NCBI GenBank assembly: GCA_027335515.1 | Contig: DAHWHT010000146.1 | Span: 1 to 14,784 of the forward strand | Direction: 5' to 3' | Length of the DNA stretch: 14,784 nucleotides | Origin: Clostridia bacterium | GTDB lineage: Bacteria > Bacillota_E > RBS10-35 > JAJYVN01 | In this document: one piece after another, positions 7,269 through 14,784 of the stretch | Layout of the letters: every line of letters starts with the position of its first letter | Position numbering within the stretch: position 1 is the first letter of the stretch | Made by a program: the position numbers and the translations under genes | Notes under the pieces: generated by a model | Database searches by the model: none | What the model saw: only the letters and a program-made list of their open reading frames with translations | Told to the model about the DNA's origin: nothing

Positions 7269-8219
7269 ATGCAGTATCGGTCCTTGGGCAAGAACGGTCC
7301 GCGCATCTCCACGATCGGCTTTGGCGCCTGGGCCATGGGTGGATCCGGCTGGGCATACAGTTGGGGCTCCCAGGACGACACGGAGTCGGAACGGGCGGTC
7401 CACGCCGCGTTGGATGCGGGCATCACCTTTTTCGACACGGCGGCCGTCTACGGGCTGGGTCATTCGGAAGAGGTTCTCGGCCGGGCGCTGGGGGCGCGAC
7501 GCAAGGACGTGGTGCTGGCCACCAAGTGCGGGCTGGTCTGGGACGAATCCAAGCGCATCCACCGCAACGGCCACTACGCGTCGGTGCTCCGCGAGGCCGA
7601 GCAGTCCCTGCGCCGGTTGGGAACGGACTGGATCGACCTCTATCAGCTGCACTGGCCAGACACGGAAAGCGGGTCCAGGGTCGAAGACACGCTGCGGGCC
7701 ATGGAGGAGTTGGTGCGAAGCGGCAAGGTCCGCTGGGTCGGGCTGAGCAACTTCGACGCGGAGGGCCTTGGCCGGGCGCTCCAGGTACGCCACATCGACG
7801 CGCTCCAGCCCCCGTATTCCTTGCTGGCGCGCCAGGTGGAAGACCGCGTGCTGCCGGTGTGTCAGTCCAACGGCGTCGGCGTCGTCGCATACAGCCCTCT
7901 GGCATCCGGCCTGCTCTCCGGTCGCTACGGCCCGGACACCCGCTTTGCGGCCGAGGATTGGCGCAGCCGCTCCGCGGCGCACACCGGGGAGGGCCTGCGG
8001 CGCAACCTTGCCATGGTGGACCGCCTGCGCCCGATCGCCGAGTCGACGGGCCGCACCGTGGCGCAACTGGCCATCGCCTGGGTCCTGTCCCATCCCGCCA
8101 TGACGGCGGCCATCGTGGGCGTGCGCCACCCGGGACACGTGCGGGATGCGGTTCCGGCGGCCGACTGGAACCTCTCGGCCGACGAGCGCCAGGCCATCGA
8201 AGCGGCACGGACGACCTGA
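7269..8219 (+). CDS. Aldo/keto reductase
   Basis: A 316-residue member of the aldo/keto reductase superfamily, typical length, cytoplasmic, NADPH-dependent. ATG 7269 is preferred over an upstream in-frame start because six G (7255-7260) lie eight bases upstream and the conserved N-terminus MQYRSLGKNGPRISTIGFG begins here. The catalytic tetrad is complete: D56 (FFDTAAVYG), Y61, K86 (LATK) and H128 (YQLHWPD). The family signature GLSNF and the cofactor segment VAYSPLASGLLSG are present. The C-terminal part has AIVGVRHPGHVRDAV, matching the NADP-binding 'IpG.r...q' region. It diverges from the JAMM/MscS/SDR operon across 231 bp. It probably reduces a sugar aldehyde or ketone; the substrate is not determinable. 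Confidence 0.92.
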   Translation: MQYRSLGKNGPRISTIGFGAWAMGGSGWAYSWGSQDDTESERAVHAALDAGITFFDTAAVYGLGHSEEVLGRALGARRKDVVLATKCGLVWDESKRIHRNGHYASVLREAEQSLRRLGTDWIDLYQLHWPDTESGSRVEDTLRAMEELVRSGKVRWVGLSNFDAEGLGRALQVRHIDALQPPYSLLARQVEDRVLPVCQSNGVGVVAYSPLASGLLSGRYGPDTRFAAEDWRSRSAAHTGEGLRRNLAMVDRLRPIAESTGRTVAQLAIAWVLSHPAMTAAIVGVRHPGHVRDAVPAADWNLSADERQAIEAARTT

Positions 8220-8257
8220 GCGGCCCGAAGGTGGCGAAGTGGCCTGCGGGCCGCTAT

Positions 8258-8959
8258 CCCGGGGGCCCCTTCATCGGTCCAGGAAGACCAATGCCCGGAG
8301 GGTTGCTGCTGCGAAGCCCAGACGGTGCCGTTGGGGGCCCTGGCAAACAGCCGCATCGCGCCGCCGGCGGTGTTGCCGACGGCCAGGGTGGACCGGCGGG
8401 CGGGGGCGCTGCCCTGCAGGGTCCACCGCCCCCAGCCACCGCCCGGGACGCGCTGGCGCAGGCTCCACACGCGCCGGCCCTGGGAGACGCCAAAGACGTC
8501 GAGGCGCCCCAGCCGATCCTGGCCCACCACGAATCCGGGGGCGATGTGCCGCCCGCGCAGGCGCTGCCATCCGGTCCACGCCCCGCCGGGGTGCCCCTGT
8601 GTGTCGTGGCACAGCGTGCCCGTGGCGGTGATGGCAAACAGCTCAAGCCGTCCGCTGAGGTTGCGGGCGGACGCGAGGCGGGGGGGAAACCTTCCGCCGA
8701 GGGACTTCCACCCCGCCCAGGTGCTCGGATGGGTCTGGGCGTCCTACCAGACACGCCCAGCGGGGTCGACACCGACGACCTCCAACAAACCGCTCAGGTT
8801 CTGGGCCACCGCAAATCCGGGGGCGATGGGGGTGCCCCGCAGGTCCTTCCAGCCGGACCAGGCCACCCCCGGTGCGCCCTCGCTATTGACCCGGACACGG
8901 CCATCGCGGCCGATACCAAAGACACTCAGGCTCGCATCCGCGTTGGGGATGGCGGCCAA
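8258..8959 (-). repeat. Five degenerate 44-48-residue protein repeats
   Basis: Repeat blades on the minus strand: 8959-8816, 8815-8678 (contains the TAG), 8677-8534, 8533-8390 and 8389-8258. Shared positions are the G-x-L-x-V/L-F strand, the G-R/T-V-W strand and the W-x-G/S-W near the end of each blade. DNA identity between the copies is low, so they are old repeats rather than recent tandem duplications. Confidence 0.75.
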
Positions 8960-9163
8960 GTGGGTGACAGGGCCTGGGGACAACGCCCCCAGGCCTTTGG
9001 CATCGCTGCGTCTGCGGTGGCGCAGCTTCGGCGATGGCGCGCGGCACTCCTGCGCCGCGCCGCAGACCACCCTGCACGCGGCGTTCACAATCAGCAGCCG
9101 GCCGCGAGGCGGCATCCACCCTTGCCCGGCCGTCGGACGCGCAAGCCCGCTGGTGGAAGACAA
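8258..9163 (-). pseudogene. Remnant of a beta-propeller lectin-like (PLL/tectonin-type) protein
   Basis: One minus frame carries repeats of the type 'A.N..GRLEVFGV...G.VW.......W.GW..LGG', as in PLL/fucose-lectin and tectonin-type beta-propellers that bind sugars. Five repeats are recognisable, but a TAG (8746-8744) interrupts the second after GRVW; the same frame resumes at once with DAQTHPSTWAGW. At the 5' end no good start or ribosome site is visible: TTG 9163 and ATG 9115 are poor candidates, and the first 60 or so codons only faintly resemble a repeat. At the 3' end the frame has no stop and runs into the antisense of the aldo/keto reductase; stops exist in both other frames at 8254 and 8271. 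I therefore read it as a decayed gene with approximate ends. Programmed amber read-through is an alternative. Confidence 0.68.
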
Positions 9164-9244
9164 ACGGGCGCCGCGCCCACCCGGCGGCCCCAGGGATCCG
9201 GTGGGCGGTTCGATCCGGGGCGACCGACGCGGAGCGGCGAGGCC

Positions 9245-9727
9245 TCACCACCGCGCATACACCACGGAACCGTAGCGATGCAGGCTGCGGGTCACCACCT
9301 GTTCGCGCAGCCACCGAACCAGTTCGATGCGGCCACAGGAGCAAACCGGCTCGTCCAGCACGTCGAGACCTGCCACGGCGGCCGCCTCATACACGACGGG
9401 CGCGGTCGCTCCGAGCAGCCGCAAGCGGACGCCGCCCGCCGAACTCGCCCCCGTGGGCCCGTTTCCCTCGGCCCAGCCGGCGGCGAACGCCTCGTCGCTT
9501 TCCACCACCACCCGTGCCCCCGCCCGCTCCAGACACGGTTGGCGGGAGCCCACCGAAAACCGCACCGGCGTGGCGGTCACGCGTGCGGCGGCCAGGGCCT
9601 TTTCCAACTGGGCGTCGTCCACGGCGCCCGTCGCCCGCACCACCACCCCGGGAGCGAACGGGCGGTAGCGCAGCACGTTGGACTCCGCGCGCAGGCCCGC
9701 CAACTCCGTGGACCGGCCGAAGTGGCG
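9245..9727 (-). pseudogene. Detached C-terminal domain of the PutA protein, after an in-frame TAG
   Basis: The frame continues from the amber codon at 9730-9728 in the same phase and stays open for 160 residues to TGA 9245. It holds SNVLRYRP soon after the amber and CSCGRIELVRWLREQ...SLHRYG near the end. To my knowledge this is the pattern of the C-terminal domain of actinobacterial-type bifunctional PutA proteins ('NVLRYRP', then 'GRIE...YLREQ...HR.G'). There is no good independent start: TTG 9703 has only GGAG abutting it. Read through the amber, the protein would be 1149 residues, close to the length I know for that type (about 1150). So this is either the severed tail of putA or a read-through extension. 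Confidence 0.7.
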
Positions 9728-9730
9728 CTA
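9728..9730 (-). other. In-frame amber codon inside putA
   Basis: TGG-TGG-TAG-CGC-CAC on the minus strand. It separates the aldehyde dehydrogenase domain from a conserved C-terminal domain in the same phase. The codon is seen directly. Whether it is a mutation, a sequencing error or a read-through site is not decided by sequence. Confidence 0.8.
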
Positions 9731-12694
9731 CCACCAGCGCCCATAGCCGGCCGCGGCGTCCTCGGTGGAGACCTCCAAGCCGGGGGCATCCCGCCAGCGG
9801 CGCAGCCCGATCAGGTAGTTGGGCCCGCCGGCCTTGGCCGTCGGCCCGCGGCTGGAACGCTTCCAGCCCCCAAAGGGCTGGCGGCCCACCACCGCGGCCG
9901 TCGTGGCGCGGTTGATGTATAGGTTGCCCGCCTCCACGGCGTCGGCCCAGCGCCGCTGCTCGGCCGGGTCCAAAGATGCCAACCCGGCCGTCAGCCCAAA
10001 CGGCACCGCATTCTGCCAGGCCAACGCCTCCTCGAGATCCCGGGCGCGCAGCACCGCAAGGACAGGGCCGAACCACTCGGTCAGGTGGGCCCACGCAAAG
10101 GGACGCACCCCCAGGCGCACACCCGGCGACCACCGGTCGCCGCGGCCCGCACCCGCGCCGCCCAGGCGAACGGGCCGCACCAGCCAGGACTCCCCACGGT
10201 CCAGGCACGTCAGCGCGCGCTCCAGGGCGGGCGTGAACGGCCCCACGATCGGACCCACCTGCGTCGCCGGATCGTCCGCCGGCCCGACGCGCAGGCTGCG
10301 GACCGCGTCGGCGAGCTGGCGCAGGAACGGGCTGCGGTCATACACCGGAGCGACCACGATCGCCAGGCTGGCCGCCGAGCACTTCTGGCCGGCATGCCCG
10401 AAAGCGGATGCCACGACGTCCCGCACCGCCTGGTCGATATCCGCCGTGGCGCCGACGACGATGGCGTTCTTGCCGCTCGTTTCCGCCAGCAGCCGCCGCT
10501 GCGGCGCCCAGCGGGCAAAGCGGTCCGCCGTGTCCTGGGAGCCGGTCAGCACCACGCCACCCACCCGCGGGTGCGCCACAAGGCGCCGCGCGGCGTCCCC
10601 GTCGGCCATCGGCAGGAACTGAAGCACCTGGTCGCTGATCCCCGCCTCGTGCAGTTGCCGGGCCAGCAGCGAACCGATCGCCTGGGCCTCGGGAGACGGC
10701 TTGAACAGCACCGGGTTGCCCGCGGCCAAGGCGGCCAGGGCACCGCCGGCCGGAATGGCGTACGGGAAGTTCCATGGGGGGGCGACCACCACCGGGCCGA
10801 GCGGCTGGCTCTGCACCGCCCCATCGAGTTCCGCGAGCAGCACCCCAAGCGAACCTGCACCCGCGGCATACCAACGGGCGTGGTCGACGGCCTCGTCCAC
10901 GTCGGCGTCCGCCTCTTCCAAGACCTTTCCCGTTTCGGTCGCCATGGCGGCCACGGCCTCGCCCCGCCCGGCGGCCATGACATCGGCGGCGGCCAGCAGG
11001 AAGTCCGCGCGCCGCCCCACGCCGGCGTCTTCCCAGGCAGCAGCGGCGGCCACGGCCCGCGCCACCGCCTCGTCCACCGCGCGCTCGCCCACGACCTGGG
11101 CCGGGGCGGACGGTCGCGGGGACCTCAAGACGGCCGCCGCCCACACCCGGTTGGCGGCGATGGTGAGGTCGGTGGCCGGTTCGTTGGCGAAGGGCGGCCG
11201 GCCGCGGGCGCCGGGTTCGGTGGACGCCTGCGGGTGGGGCGCCGGCGCCAGGGGCGCCGACCGGCCGGGCCCGGCGTCGGCATCCACCCCCGTCCGCGTC
11301 GCCGCGGCGCGGTCCTGCGCATGGAACGGCGCCGTGCGGACGTGGTGGCGGTCGCGTACCGCCGCGGCAAAGCGCTCTGCCTGCTCTTGCCAAGCCGGCG
11401 TGCCCGGTCGCAGGTCCAGGGCGTGGCGAAGGAATCCTTCGGGGACCGCGTTCTCATCCAGCCGGCGCGCGAGGTAGGCCATGGCGTTGCGGTAGTCCCG
11501 GCGCGCCACCACCGGGGTGTAGAGCAGGATGTTCCCCGTTCGTTCCGCGACGGCGGCCGCCTGATGGTTCGCCATCCCGGCCAGCATCTCGATCTCCACC
11601 GCGGAAGTCCCCACAGCATCCGCAAGTATGAGGGCGAAGGCCACGTCAAACAGATTGTGGGACGCAACCCCCACCCGCACCGTGCCCTCGGCGGCCGCCG
11701 CGAGCAACCGCTCCAGGAGCGCCTTGTAAGACGCGTCCGTCTCCGCCTTCGTCCGATACGGGGCCGCCGGCCAGCAGGCCAGTTCGGCCGCGGTCTGTTC
11801 CATGGCCAGGTTGGCCCCCTTGACCAGGCGCACCCGCACGGGCGCGCCGCCCGCCCGGGTGCGGTCGCGGGCAAGCGCCAGGACCCGGGACAGGGCGTCG
11901 TGGCTGTCGGGCAGGTACGCCTGCAGGGCGATCCCCGCCGTGAGCCCGGACACCCCGGCGTCGGCCAGGGCACGCCGGAAGGCCTCCACGGTAAGGTCCA
12001 GGTCGCGGTGCTCTTCCATATCGAGGTTGACGAGCTTGGGGGGCCGGCCGGCGGCCGCCGCGCGGTACAGCCGGGCGAGCGGTTCACGGATGCGCGCCAA
12101 CGAGCCCTCGAAATCGACGAGGGACAGCCCGGCGGCGACGGCGGACACCTTGACCGACACGCAGTCCACATCCGGGCGGCGCAGCAGGGCCTCGACCGCG
12201 GCCACGCGCCGACCGGCTTCGTCCGCGCCCAGCACCGCCTCACCCAGAAGGTTGAGGTTTGGCCGGAGCCCAAGCCCCCGCAGCCGGGCCAACCGGCGTC
12301 CGAGCAGGGGGCCTGCGGCCGGGAAGATAAGCCCGCCCGTCTCGTGGCGCAAACGGACGTCGACGATGGGCACGACGGCGAAAGGGGCGCGCTTGGCCAT
12401 CCGGCCCGCAAGCCGCAGGAGGGCCGCATCCCCTGGCGACAGGCCGTCCAGGGAACCTGAGGTGATGTCCGCCAACTGCGCGGCCGCACTGGCCGGGTCC
12501 ACGGGGCGCAGGACGCGGTCGGCCAGGGCGAAGACCAACCGCACACCCGAGGTGCTCCCCAGGAGGCGGCGGATCTGCAACTGCCGGCGCCGCTGGGCGG
12601 GCGTGCGCAGGGCCAGGGCTCGTTCCATCAACTCGGCCGCCAGCGCGAGGGAACGCGCAACCAATGCATCATCCGAAGGCGCCTTCGAGCTCAT
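9728..12694 (-). CDS. putA: Bifunctional proline dehydrogenase / P5C dehydrogenase (PutA-type)
   Basis: 988 residues up to the amber stop. ATG 12694 has GAGGTG (12708-12703) eight bases upstream; the longer frame to 12886 is unlikely coding. The N-terminal half is an FAD proline dehydrogenase barrel, with VRLVKGANLAMEQ, ASHNLFDVAFAL, EIEMLAGMANHQ and YRNAMAYLARRLDEN followed by GFLRHAL. It oxidises proline to pyrroline-5-carboxylate. A low-complexity Pro/Ala linker follows. The second half is an aldehyde dehydrogenase making glutamate: PPWNFPYAIPAGG, general base E738 (AETSGKN), nucleophile C772 (GQKCSAAS), spaced 34 apart as usual, and PFGGWKRSSRG near the end. No N-terminal ribbon-helix-helix DNA-binding domain is visible, so it is not the autoregulating type. 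The stop TAG follows GYGRWW, just before a domain that normally continues the protein. Both catalytic modules look complete. Confidence 0.92.
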   Translation of the reverse strand: MSSKAPSDDALVARSLALAAELMERALALRTPAQRRRQLQIRRLLGSTSGVRLVFALADRVLRPVDPASAAAQLADITSGSLDGLSPGDAALLRLAGRMAKRAPFAVVPIVDVRLRHETGGLIFPAAGPLLGRRLARLRGLGLRPNLNLLGEAVLGADEAGRRVAAVEALLRRPDVDCVSVKVSAVAAGLSLVDFEGSLARIREPLARLYRAAAAGRPPKLVNLDMEEHRDLDLTVEAFRRALADAGVSGLTAGIALQAYLPDSHDALSRVLALARDRTRAGGAPVRVRLVKGANLAMEQTAAELACWPAAPYRTKAETDASYKALLERLLAAAAEGTVRVGVASHNLFDVAFALILADAVGTSAVEIEMLAGMANHQAAAVAERTGNILLYTPVVARRDYRNAMAYLARRLDENAVPEGFLRHALDLRPGTPAWQEQAERFAAAVRDRHHVRTAPFHAQDRAAATRTGVDADAGPGRSAPLAPAPHPQASTEPGARGRPPFANEPATDLTIAANRVWAAAVLRSPRPSAPAQVVGERAVDEAVARAVAAAAAWEDAGVGRRADFLLAAADVMAAGRGEAVAAMATETGKVLEEADADVDEAVDHARWYAAGAGSLGVLLAELDGAVQSQPLGPVVVAPPWNFPYAIPAGGALAALAAGNPVLFKPSPEAQAIGSLLARQLHEAGISDQVLQFLPMADGDAARRLVAHPRVGGVVLTGSQDTADRFARWAPQRRLLAETSGKNAIVVGATADIDQAVRDVVASAFGHAGQKCSAASLAIVVAPVYDRSPFLRQLADAVRSLRVGPADDPATQVGPIVGPFTPALERALTCLDRGESWLVRPVRLGGAGAGRGDRWSPGVRLGVRPFAWAHLTEWFGPVLAVLRARDLEEALAWQNAVPFGLTAGLASLDPAEQRRWADAVEAGNLYINRATTAAVVGRQPFGGWKRSSRGPTAKAGGPNYLIGLRRWRDAPGLEVSTEDAAAGYGRWW

Positions 12695-12931
12695 GTGGCG
12701 AACACCTCGCGCGACCGCCGCTCCGCCCCGCCGCCGCCCCTGGCGGAACCCTTCCGCGAAACGCGCCGCTGCGGCGAACCCAACCGCCGCGGTAGGGATC
12801 GGAAGCCGCACGGGCGCGACGCGGGCGGCGGTCGAGGTCGGGCCTCGGGTGGTCCCGGGAGTTTCACCGTGGGAACCCCGCCGCATGCGCCGCCGTCCGT
12901 CCGCCGTCCGCGCTCCGCCGGCGGCGCAGGA
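12695..12931 (-). other. Spacer between sulfatase and putA
   Basis: 237 bp between the sulfatase TAG and the putA ATG, both minus strand. It stays open in the same frame as both genes but translates to Arg/Pro/Ala-rich sequence without domain features. It carries the putA ribosome site (GAGGTG at 12708-12703). I see no clear promoter or terminator, so co-transcription of the two genes is possible. Confidence 0.5.
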
Positions 12932-14446
12932 CTAGCGGGACCCGGCAGCACGCCGCTCGGCCCTTTGGGCGGGTGGCGCCTGCCACCAGCGCTCGCGCAG
13001 CGGGTTGCGCCCCCAGCGGCCGTAGGGAGCGACCACGCCCCACGGCTCACCCATGTCGGCCGGGGTCCGATGCAGAAACGGCTGGATCTGGTCGCGGATC
13101 AGACGGCCGATCGCATCGCGGCAGGCCGGATCCTGGGCACGGTTGACCTTCTCCTCCGGGTCGGCCTCAAGGTCCCAGTATGAAAGCGGTGCCAGAGTCT
13201 CGCGTTCGACCGCGAGTTTCTCGCGTCCGGTGCAGACCATCAGCCGACGGTCGATCTCGCTGAAGACGGCGTCGCGATGGTGGTCCAGCGGTGCCTTGCC
13301 CAGGAGCAGCGGCAGCAGCGACCGTCCCTGATGTCCCGCCACTTCGGATCCCGCGATATCCAGCATGGTCTGCGACACGTCGATAAGCTCGACGAGCGCA
13401 TCGGAGCACTGCCCGCGGCGCGCCGTCCGCAGGCGGTCCGGCGGTCGCACGATCAGCGGCACCCGCACCGCCTCACGGTAGAACTCCGACTTGCCCCACA
13501 GACCGCGGTCACCCAGGAACTCGCCGTGGTCCGACGCGTAAACGACCCAGGTGCGCTCCAGGGCGCCGCGGGCCTCCAGCGCGCCCAGCATGGCGCCGAT
13601 GCGCGCGTCGATCAAACTGATGTTGCCGTAATACTGGGTGCGGATGGCGCGGACGGCAAAGCGGTCCTCCCCGCCTGCCCCGTCGAGGTGGCGCGCCCGA
13701 CCGACCGCATGCGGATCATCGGCCAGCGTGCGAATGCCGTCCGCCATGTCGGCCTCGCGGTACAGCGAAGCATAGGGCTCCGGGGGGTCAAAGGGATTGT
13801 GCGGCCCGGGCGGGCCCACCCACAGGAAGAAGGGCCGGCCATCGTGGTCACGCAGCCAGCGTTCCGCCCGATTGCCGATCCACCCGTCCAGATGGTCGTC
13901 GGCGCTCAGAAGCGACGGTCCGTGCTCCCCCCTGGCCGGCCCGGCCTCGACCCGGCGCAGCAGGTCGCGGTAAAAGCCGTCCAGCAGGCCGCGCACGCGC
14001 AGATGTTCGCTATACTCGCTGACGCGGAGGTTGCCCGCGCTCATCTTGCCCGTCGTCTCGTGCGGGTCCGAAAAGCCCAGCCGCCACAGCAGGGGCTGGG
14101 CGCAGAGCATTTCGACGTCGTGGCGCCAGGTGAAGTGCAGTTTGCCGATCACGGCGGTGTGCAGGCCGGCGTCGCGCAGCCCGCGCACAAAGCAGGGGCT
14201 GTCGGGCCAGATCGTGGCGCCGTTGCCCAGGATGCCGTGCTGGTGCGGGTATCGTCCGGTGAACAGCGAACTGCGCGACGGCATGCACACCGGGCTCTGG
14301 CAGTACGTGTGGCGGAACAACACACCTTCCTTGGCCAACCGGTCCAGGTTCGGTGTGCGGACGACCGGATCCCCGGCCGCCCCCATCGCATCCGCGCGAT
14401 GCTGGTCCGTGAAAATGAACAGCACGCTGTCCACGCCCGTCGTCAT
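12932..14446 (-). CDS. Type I (formylglycine) sulfatase, S1 family
   Basis: 504 residues, normal for the family. ATG 14446 has AGGGA (plus-strand 14453-14457) six bases upstream, and the conserved N-terminus VDSVLFIFTDQHRADAMG starts at once; the frame extending to 14746 is not protein-like. The signature is CMPSR (C54-x-P56-S57-R58), where Cys54 becomes formylglycine. Other active-site residues: D14 (metal), K102 and H104 (GKLHF), H216 (GPHNPF), D306-H307 (SDHGEF) and K319 (GLWGKSEF). There is no signal peptide, so it acts in the cytoplasm on an imported sulfate ester. It needs a formylglycine-generating enzyme encoded elsewhere. The substrate is unknown; sugar sulfates fit the neighbouring glycosidase and dehydrogenases, while phosphonate or choline-sulfate type enzymes are related alternatives. 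It ends in TAG. Confidence 0.92.
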   Translation of the reverse strand: MTTGVDSVLFIFTDQHRADAMGAAGDPVVRTPNLDRLAKEGVLFRHTYCQSPVCMPSRSSLFTGRYPHQHGILGNGATIWPDSPCFVRGLRDAGLHTAVIGKLHFTWRHDVEMLCAQPLLWRLGFSDPHETTGKMSAGNLRVSEYSEHLRVRGLLDGFYRDLLRRVEAGPARGEHGPSLLSADDHLDGWIGNRAERWLRDHDGRPFFLWVGPPGPHNPFDPPEPYASLYREADMADGIRTLADDPHAVGRARHLDGAGGEDRFAVRAIRTQYYGNISLIDARIGAMLGALEARGALERTWVVYASDHGEFLGDRGLWGKSEFYREAVRVPLIVRPPDRLRTARRGQCSDALVELIDVSQTMLDIAGSEVAGHQGRSLLPLLLGKAPLDHHRDAVFSEIDRRLMVCTGREKLAVERETLAPLSYWDLEADPEEKVNRAQDPACRDAIGRLIRDQIQPFLHRTPADMGEPWGVVAPYGRWGRNPLRERWWQAPPAQRAERRAAGSR

Positions 14447-14784
14447 GAATCGTCCCTGGTCAGAAAATGTGTACCAACCGATCCCCGGTCTTCCACACGT
14501 CCGCCCCGACCAGGACCGCACCCCTTTTCGGCCTTGAAGTTGCCCCTCTGCGGGGCCACAGGCAGCGGGCGGACTCGGTCTGCGCGACCCGGCGCCGCAA
14601 GTCGGCGCAGCCCCCGGCCGTTGCCCGGATCGGCCCGGTCGCGCGCGACCGCCCCTTGCTACCTTTCCGACCGCCGCGCGGACCCCCTGCGGGTTTTCGG
14701 CCGACCCCGCACGCAGCGGCCTTCCCCACCGTACCCGCTGGGGCACAACCAGGGCCGCTCGGGACCCATCCCGACGCGGAACCT
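14447..14784. other. Region upstream of the sulfatase, no gene recognised
   Basis: 338 bp to the right edge. Open frames cross it on both strands but their translations are low-complexity. The part nearest the sulfatase (14455-14560) is locally richer in A and T on the minus strand (ACACATTTTCTGACC, CTTCAAGGCCGAAAAGG) and is the likely promoter area, but I cannot assign hexamers with confidence. Confidence 0.4.

Noticed and set aside
6878..9922. 1014-codon open frame on the plus strand
   Set aside because: It is low-complexity Gly/Pro/Arg/Ala sequence crossing the aldo/keto reductase out of frame and lying antisense to the propeller and putA tail. High GC depletes stops.
10085..12460. 791-codon open frame on the plus strand
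   Set aside because: It is antisense to the firmly identified putA gene, with Arg/Gly/His-rich translation and no domain pattern.
12695..12886. N-terminal extension of PutA to 12886
   Set aside because: It is Arg/Ala-rich without domain character; ATG 12694 has GAGGTG at ideal spacing.
12932..12934. Sulfatase TAG as a third read-through site
   Set aside because: The downstream 79 codons are not domain-like and putA has its own start and ribosome site, so ordinary termination is the simpler reading.
14447..14746. 100-residue N-terminal extension of the sulfatase
   Set aside because: The family N-terminus begins at ATG 14446 with its own AGGGA site; the extension is low-complexity.
1..14784. 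CRISPR array, tRNA genes, insertion sequence ends, phage or defence genes
   Set aside because: I looked for spaced direct repeats, cloverleaf arms, transposase motifs and typical defence domains and saw none.

Overview
The window is about 70% GC. It is gene-dense, uses GTG and TTG as well as ATG starts, and contains no tRNA, rRNA, CRISPR array or insertion sequence that I can see. The long bifunctional proline-catabolism protein resembles the actinobacterial type, and the first complete gene encodes a lipoprotein with a Gram-positive-style short leader. I read this as a chromosomal segment of a high-GC bacterium (Actinomycetota, high-GC Bacillota or Chloroflexota are all possible). The sequence does not settle the phylum.

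Layout. (1) 1-469, minus: 5' part of a gene for a zinc-ribbon protein that runs off the left edge. (2) 470-1173: about 700 bp without a convincing gene. (3) 1174-4444, plus: a two-gene unit, a GH42-like lipoprotein glycosidase followed by a Gfo/Idh/MocA sugar dehydrogenase, closed by a strong hairpin at 4454-4491 that also serves the convergent minus genes. (4) 7037-4505, minus: a four-gene operon (small unknown helical protein, JAMM metalloprotease, MscS-type channel, SDR oxidoreductase) with ATGA and GTGA start/stop overlaps. (5) 7269-8219, plus: a divergent aldo/keto reductase preceded by two overlapping inverted repeats. (6) 9163-8258, minus: remnant of a beta-propeller lectin-like gene with an in-frame TAG. 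(7) 12694-9245, minus: putA-like proline dehydrogenase/P5C dehydrogenase, with an in-frame TAG separating the catalytic part from its C-terminal domain. (8) 14446-12932, minus: a CxPSR-type sulfatase.

The glycosidase, Gfo/Idh/MocA enzyme, SDR, aldo/keto reductase, sulfatase and propeller remnant together suggest breakdown of a sulfated or otherwise modified sugar or glycan. PutA adds proline use as a carbon and nitrogen source. This is inference from neighbourhood only.

The most unusual signals are two in-frame amber codons, both in the context TGG-TAG, in the neighbouring putA and propeller genes; runs of six to eight G at the Shine-Dalgarno position of four genes; an SDR with Thr in place of the catalytic Ser; and a glycosidase that lacks the usual Asn-Glu acid/base motif.
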